A stretch of DNA of 64,000 nt from Bradyrhizobium lablabi (GCF_018131005.1 NZ_JAFCJK010000002.1:372001-436000); one strand, 5' to 3'; shown: positions 7,851 to 16,004, counted from the first letter of the stretch. Notes: generated by a model not told the origin, from the letters alone. Numbers and translations are program-made.

Positions 7851-10838
7851 ATGGGCAAGCACACGTTTGACAGCTTGCGTGCCGACTACCGGCGACTGTG
7901 GGATGGGGCTACTGTTACCAAGTCGGCCGAAGCAAGGCGACAGGCCCAGTTGATCAACAGCCACCGTGCGACCTACGAGGACGTCGGCAAGACGGTCGGA
8001 GCGCCCTGGTGGGTGATCGGCGTCTTGCATCTGCGTGAGGCCGGCGAGGGCGATGTTGGCCGTTGGCTTTGTGTTTTGCACAACGGCGAAAAAATCATAG
8101 GGACCGGTCGTAAGACCTGCCTCGTGCCCGAGGGGCGCGGGCCATTCACGAGTTTTGGCGCAGCCGCGATCGATGCTTTCGAAGTCGAAGGTCTGAAAGA
8201 CCGTCGCGAATGGAGCGAATGCCCGGTCGAATTCCTGGCTTACGTCTCCGAGAAATTCAATGGGTTCGGTTATCGCGACGAGCGCAACATGGTGAGCCCT
8301 TATCTTTGGGGCGGCACCAGCGTGCAGCAGCGGGGCAAATACATTGCCGACCACAAGTTCGACGAGAACACCATGGACCCGCAGATTGGGACGATGGCAG
8401 TACTCAAGAGCCTGCAGCAACTTGATCCGGGCATCGGCACGGTGGCGGGGCGGACGATCGTGTCCCAAGGGACCGCGTCTGCTCCAAGGACGACGCCTCC
8501 ACCAGTTGCATCGGATCTCGCCAATCTCGTCGTCGCCGCCATGGAACGCAAGGGTTATCAGGTCGACCGCGGTCCAGGCCAACTCAATATTGTTTACGTC
8601 GAGGGGATGAATCCGGATGGCACACCCAACAACGACGAGGCCAACAAGTGGAACGACTTGCGCCTGCTGATCCGGTTCGAAGGCGGCCTCCCGAAGATCG
8701 TCGGCAAGTGGGCGGCAACGACCGAGCCGGGGCGGTACTGGACGGAGAACCCGTTGAGTCCTCTCGGCGCCGCGCGTATCGCATTCGGCCAGTACTCGAG
8801 TTGGCAGGTCGGAATGCACCACGCCGACAAGCCTTCGGGCCACGAAGCTCTCGTGCAGACCGGCGGACTGGTGACGGTCTGCCGTGACCTGAACAAGGAC
8901 GGCCTGCGGACGGGCGACAGGTGCCAGACTGGAATATTCGGGATCAACCAGCATTGGGGCTTCGATCTGGCCGAGGTGGACAAGGCAAGCGCCGGCTGTT
9001 TGGTTGGTCAAAGCAAGGACGGCCATCGCGAGTTCATGGCCCTCGTGAAATCTGATCCGCGCTACCAGGCGAACCAGAAGTACGTGTTTGCTACCGCGGT
9101 CCTGCCGGAATCGGACGTACTGGCCGAAGCACTGGCCGTGGCTCCGCCGCCGGCACAACGACCGCCCGTGCTAGCCGACGCGAGTCGCAATGTGCGCCGC
9201 TGGCAAAAACTCCTTGGCTTTTCCGAACAGGAGCAAGACGGCATTTTCAGCTCGATCACCGAGGAGGCCGTGAAGCGATTCCAGCGCCGGCATGGACTGG
9301 TGGTCACCGGCGACCTCGATGAGAAAACACGGGACCTGTTGGAGCGGGAAGCAACGATCACCGTTGCGGATGCCCCGAGAATTTTGAAGCCGGTCGAACT
9401 CGTCAAGCAGCGCGAGCTCTTGAAGCAGTTCGTAGTTCCGGGGTCGCCTGGAAACGCCAGGCCGACCGAACCATTGCTCAAACCTCGTCTGCCCGATTTT
9501 ACAAATCTATTTCCTAACCTTGCCACGGGAGTTGCAACCATGAATCCGTTGATTGCGCTTGCGGTTGGAGTTTTGCCCGAAATTCTAAAGGTTGTCGTCG
9601 GAGACAAAGCTGGTGGTGTCGCGGGCGCCGTCAGCCAGGCGGTCGCACAGATCGCCCACACGACAGATCCAGAGAAGGCGAGGGAGAAGCTCAACGCCGA
9701 TCCGGCAGCGTTTTCCGAATTGCAGGTCAGGTTGGCTGAAATTGCGGCCGCTCAGGACGAAAAACGGCAGGAAGCACAGCTTGCATTGATCAAGGAGCAA
9801 AACGAGCAGGAGGCAAGACGGCAGCAGGCACAGATTGCGGTCCTCAAGGAGCAATATGAACAGGACGCAAAAAAGCGCGAAGCGCAGCTGGAGCAATTTC
9901 GTGTCCAGATCGAGGACACGAAGAGTGCGCGCTCTACCTTCAGCGCCCTGGCGCTCGCCAACAGTCCGATGGCCTGGGGAGCGCCAATGGTGTCGCTGGT
10001 CGTTACGCTCGGCTTCTTCGGGATATTGATCGTGCTGCTCACCCGCGGCATTGCGCCGGGCGATCAGGTGGCCCAGATCGTCAACATCACGGTGGGAGCT
10101 TTGGCCGCGGCATTTGCCACCGTTGTCAGCTTCTGGTTGGGGTCATCGCAGGGCTCACGGGCAAAGGATGCTTCGACCAGTGCAGCGATCGAGACCCAGG
10201 CGAGGCAAACCGAAGCGTTGCAAAGCACCCTCCTGCAGGCGCAGGTCAAACAAGCTGAGGTGCTGCAATCCACGGTCAAGACAGCAATCGCAACAGCGCC
10301 GGCGAAGGGACCTAAGTCGTCCAATTTTCGACGGAGCATTGACGTCGTGCTGGCAAACCAGGGAAGGTTTTCCGGCGATACAGGGGACCTGAACGCAGTC
10401 GCTCAATTCGGAATTACGATCGCTACCTTGCGAGATTGGCGGCAGGATCAGAAACTTGCGGCTGAGGATGTGCGCAACCTCGGGCGCGATGAAGCTTGCG
10501 AAATCTACCGGACGCGCTTCTGGAACGTCTTGCGGTGTGACGATCTTCCCGAGGGCGTCGACCTCGCTGTCTTTGATTTCGGCGTCAGCGACGGACCTGC
10601 GCGGTCGGCCAAGATGTTGCAGCAGGTTGTCGGCGCCGCTCCCGACGGCTCGATCGGCGACGCGACGATCGCGGCAACCAGAGCGATGGCTCCGAAAGAT
10701 ATCATTAAGGAAATTTCAGATCGCCGGTTGGACTACTACCGGGATTTGCCCAACGGGGCCCGGATGCGGGACAGAGCCGCCACCGTTGAGAAGATCGCTC
10801 TGGATATGATCCCGGCGGAACGGGCGATGGCTGCTTAG
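7851..10838 (+). CDS. Multidomain lysis-type fusion: lysozyme-like + SAGC domain + PG-binding + holin-like + GH108-like
   Basis: 995 residues, no signal peptide. In order: residues 1-192 resemble phage/cyanobacterial lysozyme-like domains, with a candidate catalytic Glu63 in LHLREAGEG and the signature FNGFGY, SPYLWGGT, RGKYIADHKFD; residues 221-415 form a second domain with HWGFD (His369) and SAGC (Cys383), recalling the His/Cys pair of L,D-transpeptidase-like folds; residues 447-497 are a PG_binding_1 repeat; residues 555-765 resemble the three-helix holin of gene transfer agents, with hydrophobic segments near 560-583, 710-731 and 741-763 and a Gln/Glu-rich coiled coil at 625-690; residues 825-970 are a GH108 domain (DVRNLGRDEACEIYRTRFW, DGSIGDATI) whose usual catalytic EGG is NQG (Gln837). 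No phage structural genes are nearby. Domain names are by recognition; the biological role is inferred. Confidence 0.8.
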   Translation: MGKHTFDSLRADYRRLWDGATVTKSAEARRQAQLINSHRATYEDVGKTVGAPWWVIGVLHLREAGEGDVGRWLCVLHNGEKIIGTGRKTCLVPEGRGPFTSFGAAAIDAFEVEGLKDRREWSECPVEFLAYVSEKFNGFGYRDERNMVSPYLWGGTSVQQRGKYIADHKFDENTMDPQIGTMAVLKSLQQLDPGIGTVAGRTIVSQGTASAPRTTPPPVASDLANLVVAAMERKGYQVDRGPGQLNIVYVEGMNPDGTPNNDEANKWNDLRLLIRFEGGLPKIVGKWAATTEPGRYWTENPLSPLGAARIAFGQYSSWQVGMHHADKPSGHEALVQTGGLVTVCRDLNKDGLRTGDRCQTGIFGINQHWGFDLAEVDKASAGCLVGQSKDGHREFMALVKSDPRYQANQKYVFATAVLPESDVLAEALAVAPPPAQRPPVLADASRNVRRWQKLLGFSEQEQDGIFSSITEEAVKRFQRRHGLVVTGDLDEKTRDLLEREATITVADAPRILKPVELVKQRELLKQFVVPGSPGNARPTEPLLKPRLPDFTNLFPNLATGVATMNPLIALAVGVLPEILKVVVGDKAGGVAGAVSQAVAQIAHTTDPEKAREKLNADPAAFSELQVRLAEIAAAQDEKRQEAQLALIKEQNEQEARRQQAQIAVLKEQYEQDAKKREAQLEQFRVQIEDTKSARSTFSALALANSPMAWGAPMVSLVVTLGFFGILIVLLTRGIAPGDQVAQIVNITVGALAAAFATVVSFWLGSSQGSRAKDASTSAAIETQARQTEALQSTLLQAQVKQAEVLQSTVKTAIATAPAKGPKSSNFRRSIDVVLANQGRFSGDTGDLNAVAQFGITIATLRDWRQDQKLAAEDVRNLGRDEACEIYRTRFWNVLRCDDLPEGVDLAVFDFGVSDGPARSAKMLQQVVGAAPDGSIGDATIAATRAMAPKDIIKEISDRRLDYYRDLPNGARMRDRAATVEKIALDMIPAERAMAA

Positions 10839-10864
10839 CGTACCGAACCCAAAGGAGAAGCTCC

Positions 10865-11101
10865 ATGACTACGATGAAATTCTTGTCGGCGGGATTGATC
10901 GGAATCGCGATGCTCACCACGTCCGCCATGGCTCGTGAGCATCTCACGGCCGAGCGACACGCCGTACGGAAGGAAAATGCGCAGCACCACGTTGGCCGCT
11001 GGATTTACAGCCATCCCCGCATTCCAGCAGCGTCCGACTCATCGCCTCGGAACGAGCCAGGCGGCGTGTGTGATCAGGGCGACAACGCGATGATTTGCTG
11101 A
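10865..11101 (+). CDS. Secreted CDxGDNxMIC peptide, copy 1
   Basis: 78 residues. It starts MTTMKFLSAGLIGIAMLTTS, a signal peptide ending SAMA, and ends with NEPGGVCDQGDNAMIC. An AAAGGAGAAG site lies 7 bases before the ATG. Only 26 bases separate it from the stop of the lysis-fusion gene, so it is probably translated from the same mRNA. Two paralogues follow at 11530 and 12023; the signal peptide and the last 16 residues are conserved while the middle varies. Two cysteines four residues from each other's motif ends could form a disulfide. Function unknown. Confidence 0.8.
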   Translation: MTTMKFLSAGLIGIAMLTTSAMAREHLTAERHAVRKENAQHHVGRWIYSHPRIPAASDSSPRNEPGGVCDQGDNAMIC

Positions 11102-11310
11102 ATCGCCGCCATTCGCTTGCTAGCTTAGTCACTAGGCGCTCATGGCGAGGCGAAGCATTGCGCCGTCTCGAAGCATGCGGCCATCAAGGGATAGCTAGAA
11201 GGCGGGTTAGCGAATGGTACCCGGCAGACCAGAGAGCGCGGATTACGCCTTCGGCTAATCGGCCCTGCGCTTGTTCCGGCGCTCCTCAGGAATGAGAGGG
11301 GGTGGCTCGG
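11102..11310. repeat. Mosaic of Bradyrhizobium-type intergenic repeats
   Basis: The segment contains GCCGTCTCGAAGCATGCGGCC near 11160-11182, GGCGGGTTAGCG at 11201-11212, an imperfect inverted repeat GCGGATTACGC / GCTAATCGGCC at 11238-11263, and GGCGCTCCTCAGGAATGAG near 11278-11297. Each resembles parts of repeats common between genes in Bradyrhizobium. It lengthens the gap between peptide copies 1 and 2 relative to copies 2 and 3 (428 against 253 bases), which suggests insertion after the tandem duplication. Confidence 0.5.
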
Positions 11311-11529
11311 GTGCGACCGCCTACCCATCATCGACAACCCCACCATCAACTGTTCGTCTCGATCGAGACGATATCACGACACATCACGAAAGCTGGATTG
11401 GGAGCCAGAAGCTCTGCGGCGTCGGAATTAAATCGCCGTTCGATCGGTCATACCAGTGCACGACCTGGTGCATTCGGCAAAGCAGGCAAATGTCCCTGAG
11501 CGTGCTGAATCCAAAAAGGAGAAGCTCTC

Positions 11530-11769
11530 ATGACTACAATCAAATTCGTGTCGGCGGGATTGATCGCGATTGCGATGTTCACGACATCAGCCGTGGCTCA
11601 TGAAAATTTCGTAACCGAGCGGCACGTCGCACGGCAGGACAGCGTTGGCACCTTCCTCACCGGCCGCAGGGCTTACAACCATGTCCGCATGCCCACGGCG
11701 TCCGTCACGTCGTCCCGGAATGAGCCCGGCGGAGTCTGCGACGAGGGCGACAATCCGATGATATGCTGA
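11530..11769 (+). CDS. Secreted CDxGDNxMIC peptide, copy 2
   Basis: 79 residues, starting MTTIKFVSAGLIAIAMFTTS with cleavage expected after SAVA, and ending NEPGGVCDEGDNPMIC. The ribosome binding site AAAAAGGAGAAG is shared with the other copies. The region between signal peptide and C-terminal motif is polar, rich in His, Arg and Ser, and poorly conserved with its paralogues. It has its own 5' leader of about 160 bases resembling that of copy 3, so it may be expressed independently of the lysis-fusion gene. Function unknown. Confidence 0.8.
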   Translation: MTTIKFVSAGLIAIAMFTTSAVAHENFVTERHVARQDSVGTFLTGRRAYNHVRMPTASVTSSRNEPGGVCDEGDNPMIC

Positions 11770-12022
11770 CCTATTAACGAAGTGTAACCTGTCGGTTGGG
11801 TCGTTGAGTCCTCAGTGCCATTGCCGGCAGGCCAGCCGATCAATGGATGGTTTCGACCAGGGTTACTTTCACATGACATCACAAGAGTTGGATCGGCATC
11901 CGCTAGCCTTGGTGGTGACGGAATAGAATGCCATGAGGTTAGTCATACCAGCACAGAACTCGTGCATTCAGCAGGGGAGGCAAACGTCCTTGGGCTGACT
12001 GAATCAAAAAAGGAGAAGTTCG

Positions 12023-12271
12023 ATGACACAAATTAGATACCTGTCGGCGGGATTGATGGCGATTGCCATGCTCACAATTTCCGTTGTGGGCCAAGAGAGC
12101 TTCGCGGCTGAACGACTCACCGCACGGAGCGAACATGCGAGTGGTTCCCACGCTGGCCACTGGATTTTCAGCCGTGCCCCCGCTTCAGCTCCATCCGCTC
12201 AATCCGAAATGTCGCCCCACAACGAGCCCGGCGGCGTTTGTGACCAGGGCGATAATCCGATGATCTGCTAA
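12023..12271 (+). CDS. Secreted CDxGDNxMIC peptide, copy 3
   Basis: 82 residues, starting MTQIRYLSAGLMAIAMLTIS, ending NEPGGVCDQGDNPMIC. The predicted signal peptide ends after VVGQ or shortly after. Start chosen at the ATG seven bases after AAAAAAGGAGAAG. The conserved C-terminus with acidic residues and two cysteines suggests a disulfide-closed or metal-binding loop, but this is inference. It is the last of the tandem array and is followed by a strong hairpin. Confidence 0.8.
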   Translation: MTQIRYLSAGLMAIAMLTISVVGQESFAAERLTARSEHASGSHAGHWIFSRAPASAPSAQSEMSPHNEPGGVCDQGDNPMIC

Positions 12272-12297
12272 GCTCGGCACTCCAGCGCCCCACAAGG

Positions 12298-12328
12298 CCG
12301 CCGCCGCGCACGAGATGCGCGGCGGCGG
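12298..12328 (+). terminator. Strong GC hairpin closing the peptide array
   Basis: Perfect 13-bp arms CCGCCGCCGCGCA and TGCGCGGCGGCGG with a five-base loop, 26 bp after the stop of peptide copy 3. No uridine tract follows, so it may act as an mRNA-stabilising hairpin or a rho-dependent end rather than a classical terminator. Confidence 0.55.
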
Positions 12329-12578
12329 ATGCCTGACGAAGCGCGAGACGAGGTTGCCGCCATCTGCATCCTCGATCTCGTCATCGACGAGATCTGGGGT
12401 CAGCGAGTAGCATGCATGAGCGACGCGATATCCGCATGCGTGCGGGATTGGTTCGGTAGCTGCCCCAGACATCGCCAGGCTTGCGATTGAGTGCGCGTTT
12501 GCGCGGCCCTTTGGCTGATCCAGGGGACGCATGCTACGTTCTTGAGCGACAATTGCCGCTCAAGAGAGACACGGATTC

Positions 12579-13292
12579 ATGGCGAAGGAACTGGCGAGAC
12601 GAGCAGCGCGACGAACCGTCCTGGTGATCGATGTCGGCGGAACGCACGTTAAGGTGATGACCGACAAGGGGCGAACCAAGCGCGAGTTTGTCTCGGGTCC
12701 TGATCTTTCCGCCAGAGTGATGGTGAGGAAAGTCAAGGCGCTGACGAAAGACTGGACCTACGATGTCATCTCGGTCGGATATCCGGGGCCTGTCGTCCGC
12801 AACCGGCCCTTGGCGGAGCCTCATAATCTCGGTCGCGGGTGGGCAGGCTTCGACTTCCAAGAGGCGTTCGGCCGCCCGACGAAGGTCGTCAACGATGCGC
12901 TGATGCAGGCGATCGGCAGCTACCAGGGCGGCCGGATGCTGTTCCTCGGACTGGGAACGGGCCTCGGATCCGCGATGGTCGTCGATGGCGTTCCCCAGCC
13001 GATGGAGCTCGGTCACCTGCCATACGTCAAGAGCAAGACCTTCGAGGACTACGTCGGAGCGGCAGGTCTCAAGCGCCTTGGAAAGAAGAGATGGCGACAG
13101 GCCGTCGACGACGTCGTGAAGCGGCTGTTCGCCGCGCTGCAGCCTGATTACATCGTGTTGGGCGGTGGAAACGCCGACAAGGTCGACAGCCCGCCGCGCA
13201 TGGTCCGGTTCGGCAAGAACGCCAATGCATTCGAGGGCGGGTTTCGGCTGTGGAGGAGGGGTGCGGTCAGAACGTCCGGCTTGCGCCCATAA
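12579..13292 (+). CDS. ROK-family sugar kinase, polyphosphate-glucokinase-like
   Basis: 237 residues in the actin-like ATPase fold: phosphate-1 loop VIDVGGTHVKVM (residues 16-27), the catalytic-Asp region VVNDALMQAIG (Asp near 107), phosphate-2 LFLGLGTGLGSA and MELGHLPY. The zinc-binding CxCGxxGCxE motif of many ROK repressors and kinases is absent and the chain is short, which fits the PpgK-like branch that phosphorylates glucose with polyphosphate or ATP. The donor cannot be decided here. Stand-alone gene, not linked to a sugar operon. Confidence 0.8.
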   Translation: MAKELARRAARRTVLVIDVGGTHVKVMTDKGRTKREFVSGPDLSARVMVRKVKALTKDWTYDVISVGYPGPVVRNRPLAEPHNLGRGWAGFDFQEAFGRPTKVVNDALMQAIGSYQGGRMLFLGLGTGLGSAMVVDGVPQPMELGHLPYVKSKTFEDYVGAAGLKRLGKKRWRQAVDDVVKRLFAALQPDYIVLGGGNADKVDSPPRMVRFGKNANAFEGGFRLWRRGAVRTSGLRP

Positions 13293-13445
13293 AGGACTCC
13301 GCTCCGGCGCATCCGTGCGCGGCGCTCAGGGCTGCGCTTGTTGCTCCCTAAGCAAATCTGCGGAAGTGTCGCGAACCAATTCAAAGAGCGTATCTGCGGG
13401 AGGTTCGTCCGAACCGAGGGTTTCTGACGCGAGTTTGAATGGAGC

Positions 13446-13730
13446 TTAGCAATCACGGCAGTACCTTACGACGCGCTCAATTTCGGATCGGCTTGATATT
13501 CCCAGATATCGCAGAGTTTTATCGTCGAATCTCGCAAGGGCCATCACCGCCGTCCTGATCTCTCGTTCGCGTTGCCAATGCGAGCGAAGCCTAAAGATAA
13601 TTTTTCCAGCGCCAACGGCACTCGCAGGAGTCGCAACCTCAGCGCTACGACGCCGAGATGCATTGTGAACAATACGACCATCATTCTGCGACCTGTGACT
13701 GCCGACCATAAGACGTCTCGCTGTTGCCAT
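13446..13730 (-). CDS. Small DUF1127-like protein, tentative
   Basis: 94 residues; the second half has the pattern of DUF1127 (YjiS-like) proteins: a basic-aromatic helix HWQREREIRTAVMALARFD, then KTLRYLGISSRSEIERVV, ending in CRDC. Such small proteins in alphaproteobacteria have been linked to phosphate and carbon metabolism through RNA turnover. The ribosome binding site at 13730 is weak; an internal ATG at 13709 is also possible. The frame may be a real gene or a decayed copy. Confidence 0.45.
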   Translation of the reverse strand: MATARRLMVGSHRSQNDGRIVHNASRRRSAEVATPASAVGAGKIIFRLRSHWQREREIRTAVMALARFDDKTLRYLGISSRSEIERVVRYCRDC

Positions 13731-13906
13731 TGACGGAAACTCTTGCCGTCCTGGTGGATGGAAGTCGTTCCTCCGCTGGATGCCACGTGGCCGTCGCGCA
13801 TGTCATGGTCAAGGTACGATATCCACCGACTTCGGCGTCGTCGGCATGTGCGCTCGCCACTCATCTTGCAACGTGGGCGGAGCTGCTGACCGACAAGCTC
13901 GCCCGA

Positions 13907-14617
13907 TCAGGACGCCCGCTGGAGCAGAAGTTTGGCGAGTTCGTTTGGCATGTCGATCATCGCATCGTGGCTACAATTGAGCTCTTCACACCACCAGCCG
14001 CGCCGCTTGGCCAGCGTTGCAAATTGAACGAAAAGACCACCAAGACCATCCCACCCGCGCGTGAGAATATACCCAATATCTGCGACGCTATCGCAAGCAC
14101 CGCTGAGCCGGGCGGGCGTCTCATTGGTGACATGCGGATGCATTGTGCACCGCCGGTCAACCCAATCAGCGTCCGCCCCACTAAGCCCCATAGCTGCTGC
14201 CGGGAGCGGGGGCACCTTCCAACCTTGGCCATGAAGGACGGCCAGAACATGCAGGCTCTTGCCAGAATCGGCCAGATAGCTGGCGACCGACTTGCCGTTT
14301 TCGGGCACGAAGGCGTCAAGGTAGATGAGCGAGCCAATTCGATCGGGCAAGCGGTCTGCGACGTGTCGTGCGATGGCTCCCCCATAGGAGTGGCCAACCA
14401 GGACCACGTCCCGCAGATCTTCCCAGATCAACAGATTGGCGACATCCGCAATGTGGGTCTCGAAGCCAACTTCACGGCTCAACAGGTGTGAGCGATCTCC
14501 GAGGCCGGTCAGGGTCGGAGTAAAGACCCCGTGTCCCTTGGCCGTTAGCTGGCCACGAATTCGTGACCAGCACCAGCCACCATGCCAGGCGCCATGAATC
14601 AGAACGTAGTTTGTCAT
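13907..14617 (-). CDS. Alpha/beta hydrolase, salicylate-esterase/EstC-like
   Basis: 236 residues. The oxyanion motif LIHGAWHGGWCW opens the protein, the nucleophile elbow is VLVGHSYGGAIA (Ser near 78), a charged residue follows in YLDAFVPENG, and the catalytic His is in LNCSHDAMIDMP near the end. This layout matches small plant- and bacterial-type esterases (methyl salicylate esterase, EstC). It is cytoplasmic, without signal peptide. It is divergent from the HxlR-type regulator at 14780, with 162 bases between the starts, so that regulator probably controls it. Confidence 0.85.
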   Translation of the reverse strand: MTNYVLIHGAWHGGWCWSRIRGQLTAKGHGVFTPTLTGLGDRSHLLSREVGFETHIADVANLLIWEDLRDVVLVGHSYGGAIARHVADRLPDRIGSLIYLDAFVPENGKSVASYLADSGKSLHVLAVLHGQGWKVPPLPAAAMGLSGADADWVDRRCTMHPHVTNETPARLSGACDSVADIGYILTRGWDGLGGLFVQFATLAKRRGWWCEELNCSHDAMIDMPNELAKLLLQRAS

Positions 14618-14779
14618 TGCAGATAAACCTTTTAACGCTGTGACGATCGGGCGCTCACAAACGCAGTGTCCGAGACTGGCGCGTTGGTGGCGTCGCCGCA
14701 GACTTCGGTCGAAGCAGCTACGCCATCAAGTCCGTTTTTCAGACTGGAATTCGAGATCCTCCGTGATTAGGTCGCGTGA

Positions 14780-15478
14780 ATGCCAGCCGGTTATGGTCAA
14801 TTCTGCCCGATTGCAAAGGCGTCCGAAGTCTTCGCCACGCGCTGGACGCCGCTCATCCTGCGCGAATTGATGTCCGGTGCGCATTCCTTCAACGACATTC
14901 ATCGCGGCGTTCCGCTGATATCGCGGGCCGTTCTGGTCGCGCGGCTGCGGCAATTGGAGAAGCAGGGCGTCGTTGAACGACGAATTCGTGTCGAGGGAGC
15001 AGGTTACGAGTATTGGCTTAGCGAAGCCGGCGAAGGCTTTCGCCCGGCGGTCGATGCGCTCGGTCGGTGGGGTCTCTCCCACACGTGCGACCGGATCGAA
15101 CCATCTGATCTTGATCCGGGCTTGCTGATGTGGGCATTGCGCAAGCGGGTGAAGCTGAGCGCGCTACCGACACAAAGGATCGTCCTGCGTTTCGAATTCC
15201 TGGGCGTGCCGGCGAGCCGCACAAAGCTAAAAGTCATGTGGCTTTTGCTTGAGCGTTCTGGTGCCGACGTATGCGCCAGGGATCCCGGATTTGCCGTCGA
15301 TCTCACGCTTCGGGGCAACATTCGTGACTGGATAGCCCTTCTTCTAACCCAGACAAGATGGCGCGATTTAGTGGGGGCCGCCCTTCAAATTGAGGGAGAC
15401 CGAAAATTGATGACAATGGTTCCGGCGTGGCTTCAATTCGATGCGGTCAGCAAGGACAAGCTGGCAGTCGCATCGTGA
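14780..15478 (+). CDS. HxlR-type transcriptional regulator with C-terminal extension
   Basis: 232 residues. Residues 5-95 form the winged helix: CPIAKASEVFATRWTPLILR, then SFNDIHRGVPLISRAVLVARLRQLE split by the turn, and KQGVVERR before the wing. A cysteine near residue 9 is typical of redox-sensing HxlR members. Beyond residue 110 a further domain of about 120 residues (LRFEFLGVPASRTKLKVMW) resembles SCP2-like ligand-binding domains seen in longer HxlR proteins. It is divergent from the hydrolase at 13907-14617 and probably regulates it. Confidence 0.85.
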   Translation: MPAGYGQFCPIAKASEVFATRWTPLILRELMSGAHSFNDIHRGVPLISRAVLVARLRQLEKQGVVERRIRVEGAGYEYWLSEAGEGFRPAVDALGRWGLSHTCDRIEPSDLDPGLLMWALRKRVKLSALPTQRIVLRFEFLGVPASRTKLKVMWLLLERSGADVCARDPGFAVDLTLRGNIRDWIALLLTQTRWRDLVGAALQIEGDRKLMTMVPAWLQFDAVSKDKLAVAS

Positions 15479-15646
15479 AGCCGTGGGGTAACAACACGAG
15501 CTTTCGCCAATGGTGATTGCGGCGGGAACCGTCACCAAATCGCCTCAGCTGCCGAAGTTTCTTGCTTGTTCGTGATGCGCCGTGTCGGAACTGATGCCAA
15601 TTCCGCTCGTTCTATGCGACGTAGACAGTTCGACAGGAGTGGGACC

Positions 15647-15907
15647 ATGCGAAAAGTGATTCTTCCAATCGTCACCGCCTTGGCGCTCGGTGCAGCGACA
15701 CCCGCCATGGCTTACGATTCCGGCGACCAGATTTCGATGCAGGCCGCGCTCGATGTGGCGACCGATCTCGGCGTCGTGACGGTGTCCCACACCCAGTTCC
15801 TCGGTGATGAATGGGAGATCGAAGGCCGCGACGGCGTCGGCCGCTGGATGGAGGTCTATGTCGACTCCCGAACGGCCGAGGTGCGCAACGTGAATCGCGG
15901 ATGGTAG
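15647..15907 (+). CDS. Small secreted PepSY-domain protein
   Basis: 86 residues starting MRKVILPIVTALALGAATPA, a signal peptide ending AMA. The mature part is one short PepSY unit: SMQAALDVATDLGVVTVSHTQF, then WEIEGRDGVGRWMEVYVD and RTAEVRNV. PepSY domains are thought to bind or inhibit peptidases or sense envelope state; in this short form the role is unknown. The start follows GACAGGAGTGGGACC. A hairpin terminator lies 47 bp downstream. Confidence 0.85.
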   Translation: MRKVILPIVTALALGAATPAMAYDSGDQISMQAALDVATDLGVVTVSHTQFLGDEWEIEGRDGVGRWMEVYVDSRTAEVRNVNRGW

Positions 15908-15954
15908 TGCGGTCTTCGTAGGGCATCAGCGCGCATCTTATGCGCAGGAGACAG

Positions 15955-15975
15955 AAGGGCGGGTAATCCGCCCTT
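15955..15975 (+). terminator. Hairpin terminator after the PepSY gene
   Basis: Arms AAGGGCGG (955-962) and CCGCCCTT (968-975), loop of five, followed by TCGCTTTCC. It lies in the right place for an intrinsic terminator. Confidence 0.65.
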
Positions 15976-16004
15976 TCGCTTTCCTATCTCGCGAGCGGCG
16001 GGCT

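Larger units (their letters stand above)
11361..12271 (+). repeat. Tandem duplication of promoter-like leader plus secreted-peptide gene
   Basis: Two units about 493 bp apart (gene starts 11530 and 12023). Besides the coding part, the leaders share ordered blocks: GTCATACCAG (11448 and 11942), GTGCATTC, AGGCAAA-y-GTCC and CTGAATC followed by AAAAAGGAGAAG just before each start. The duplication therefore carried its upstream regulatory region. The first peptide copy lacks this leader because the fusion gene lies directly upstream. Confidence 0.65.

Noticed and set aside
7851..10838. Prophage or gene transfer agent call for the lysis region
   Set aside because: No terminase, portal, capsid, tail or integrase genes lie nearby, so only the lysis-type domains are phage-like.
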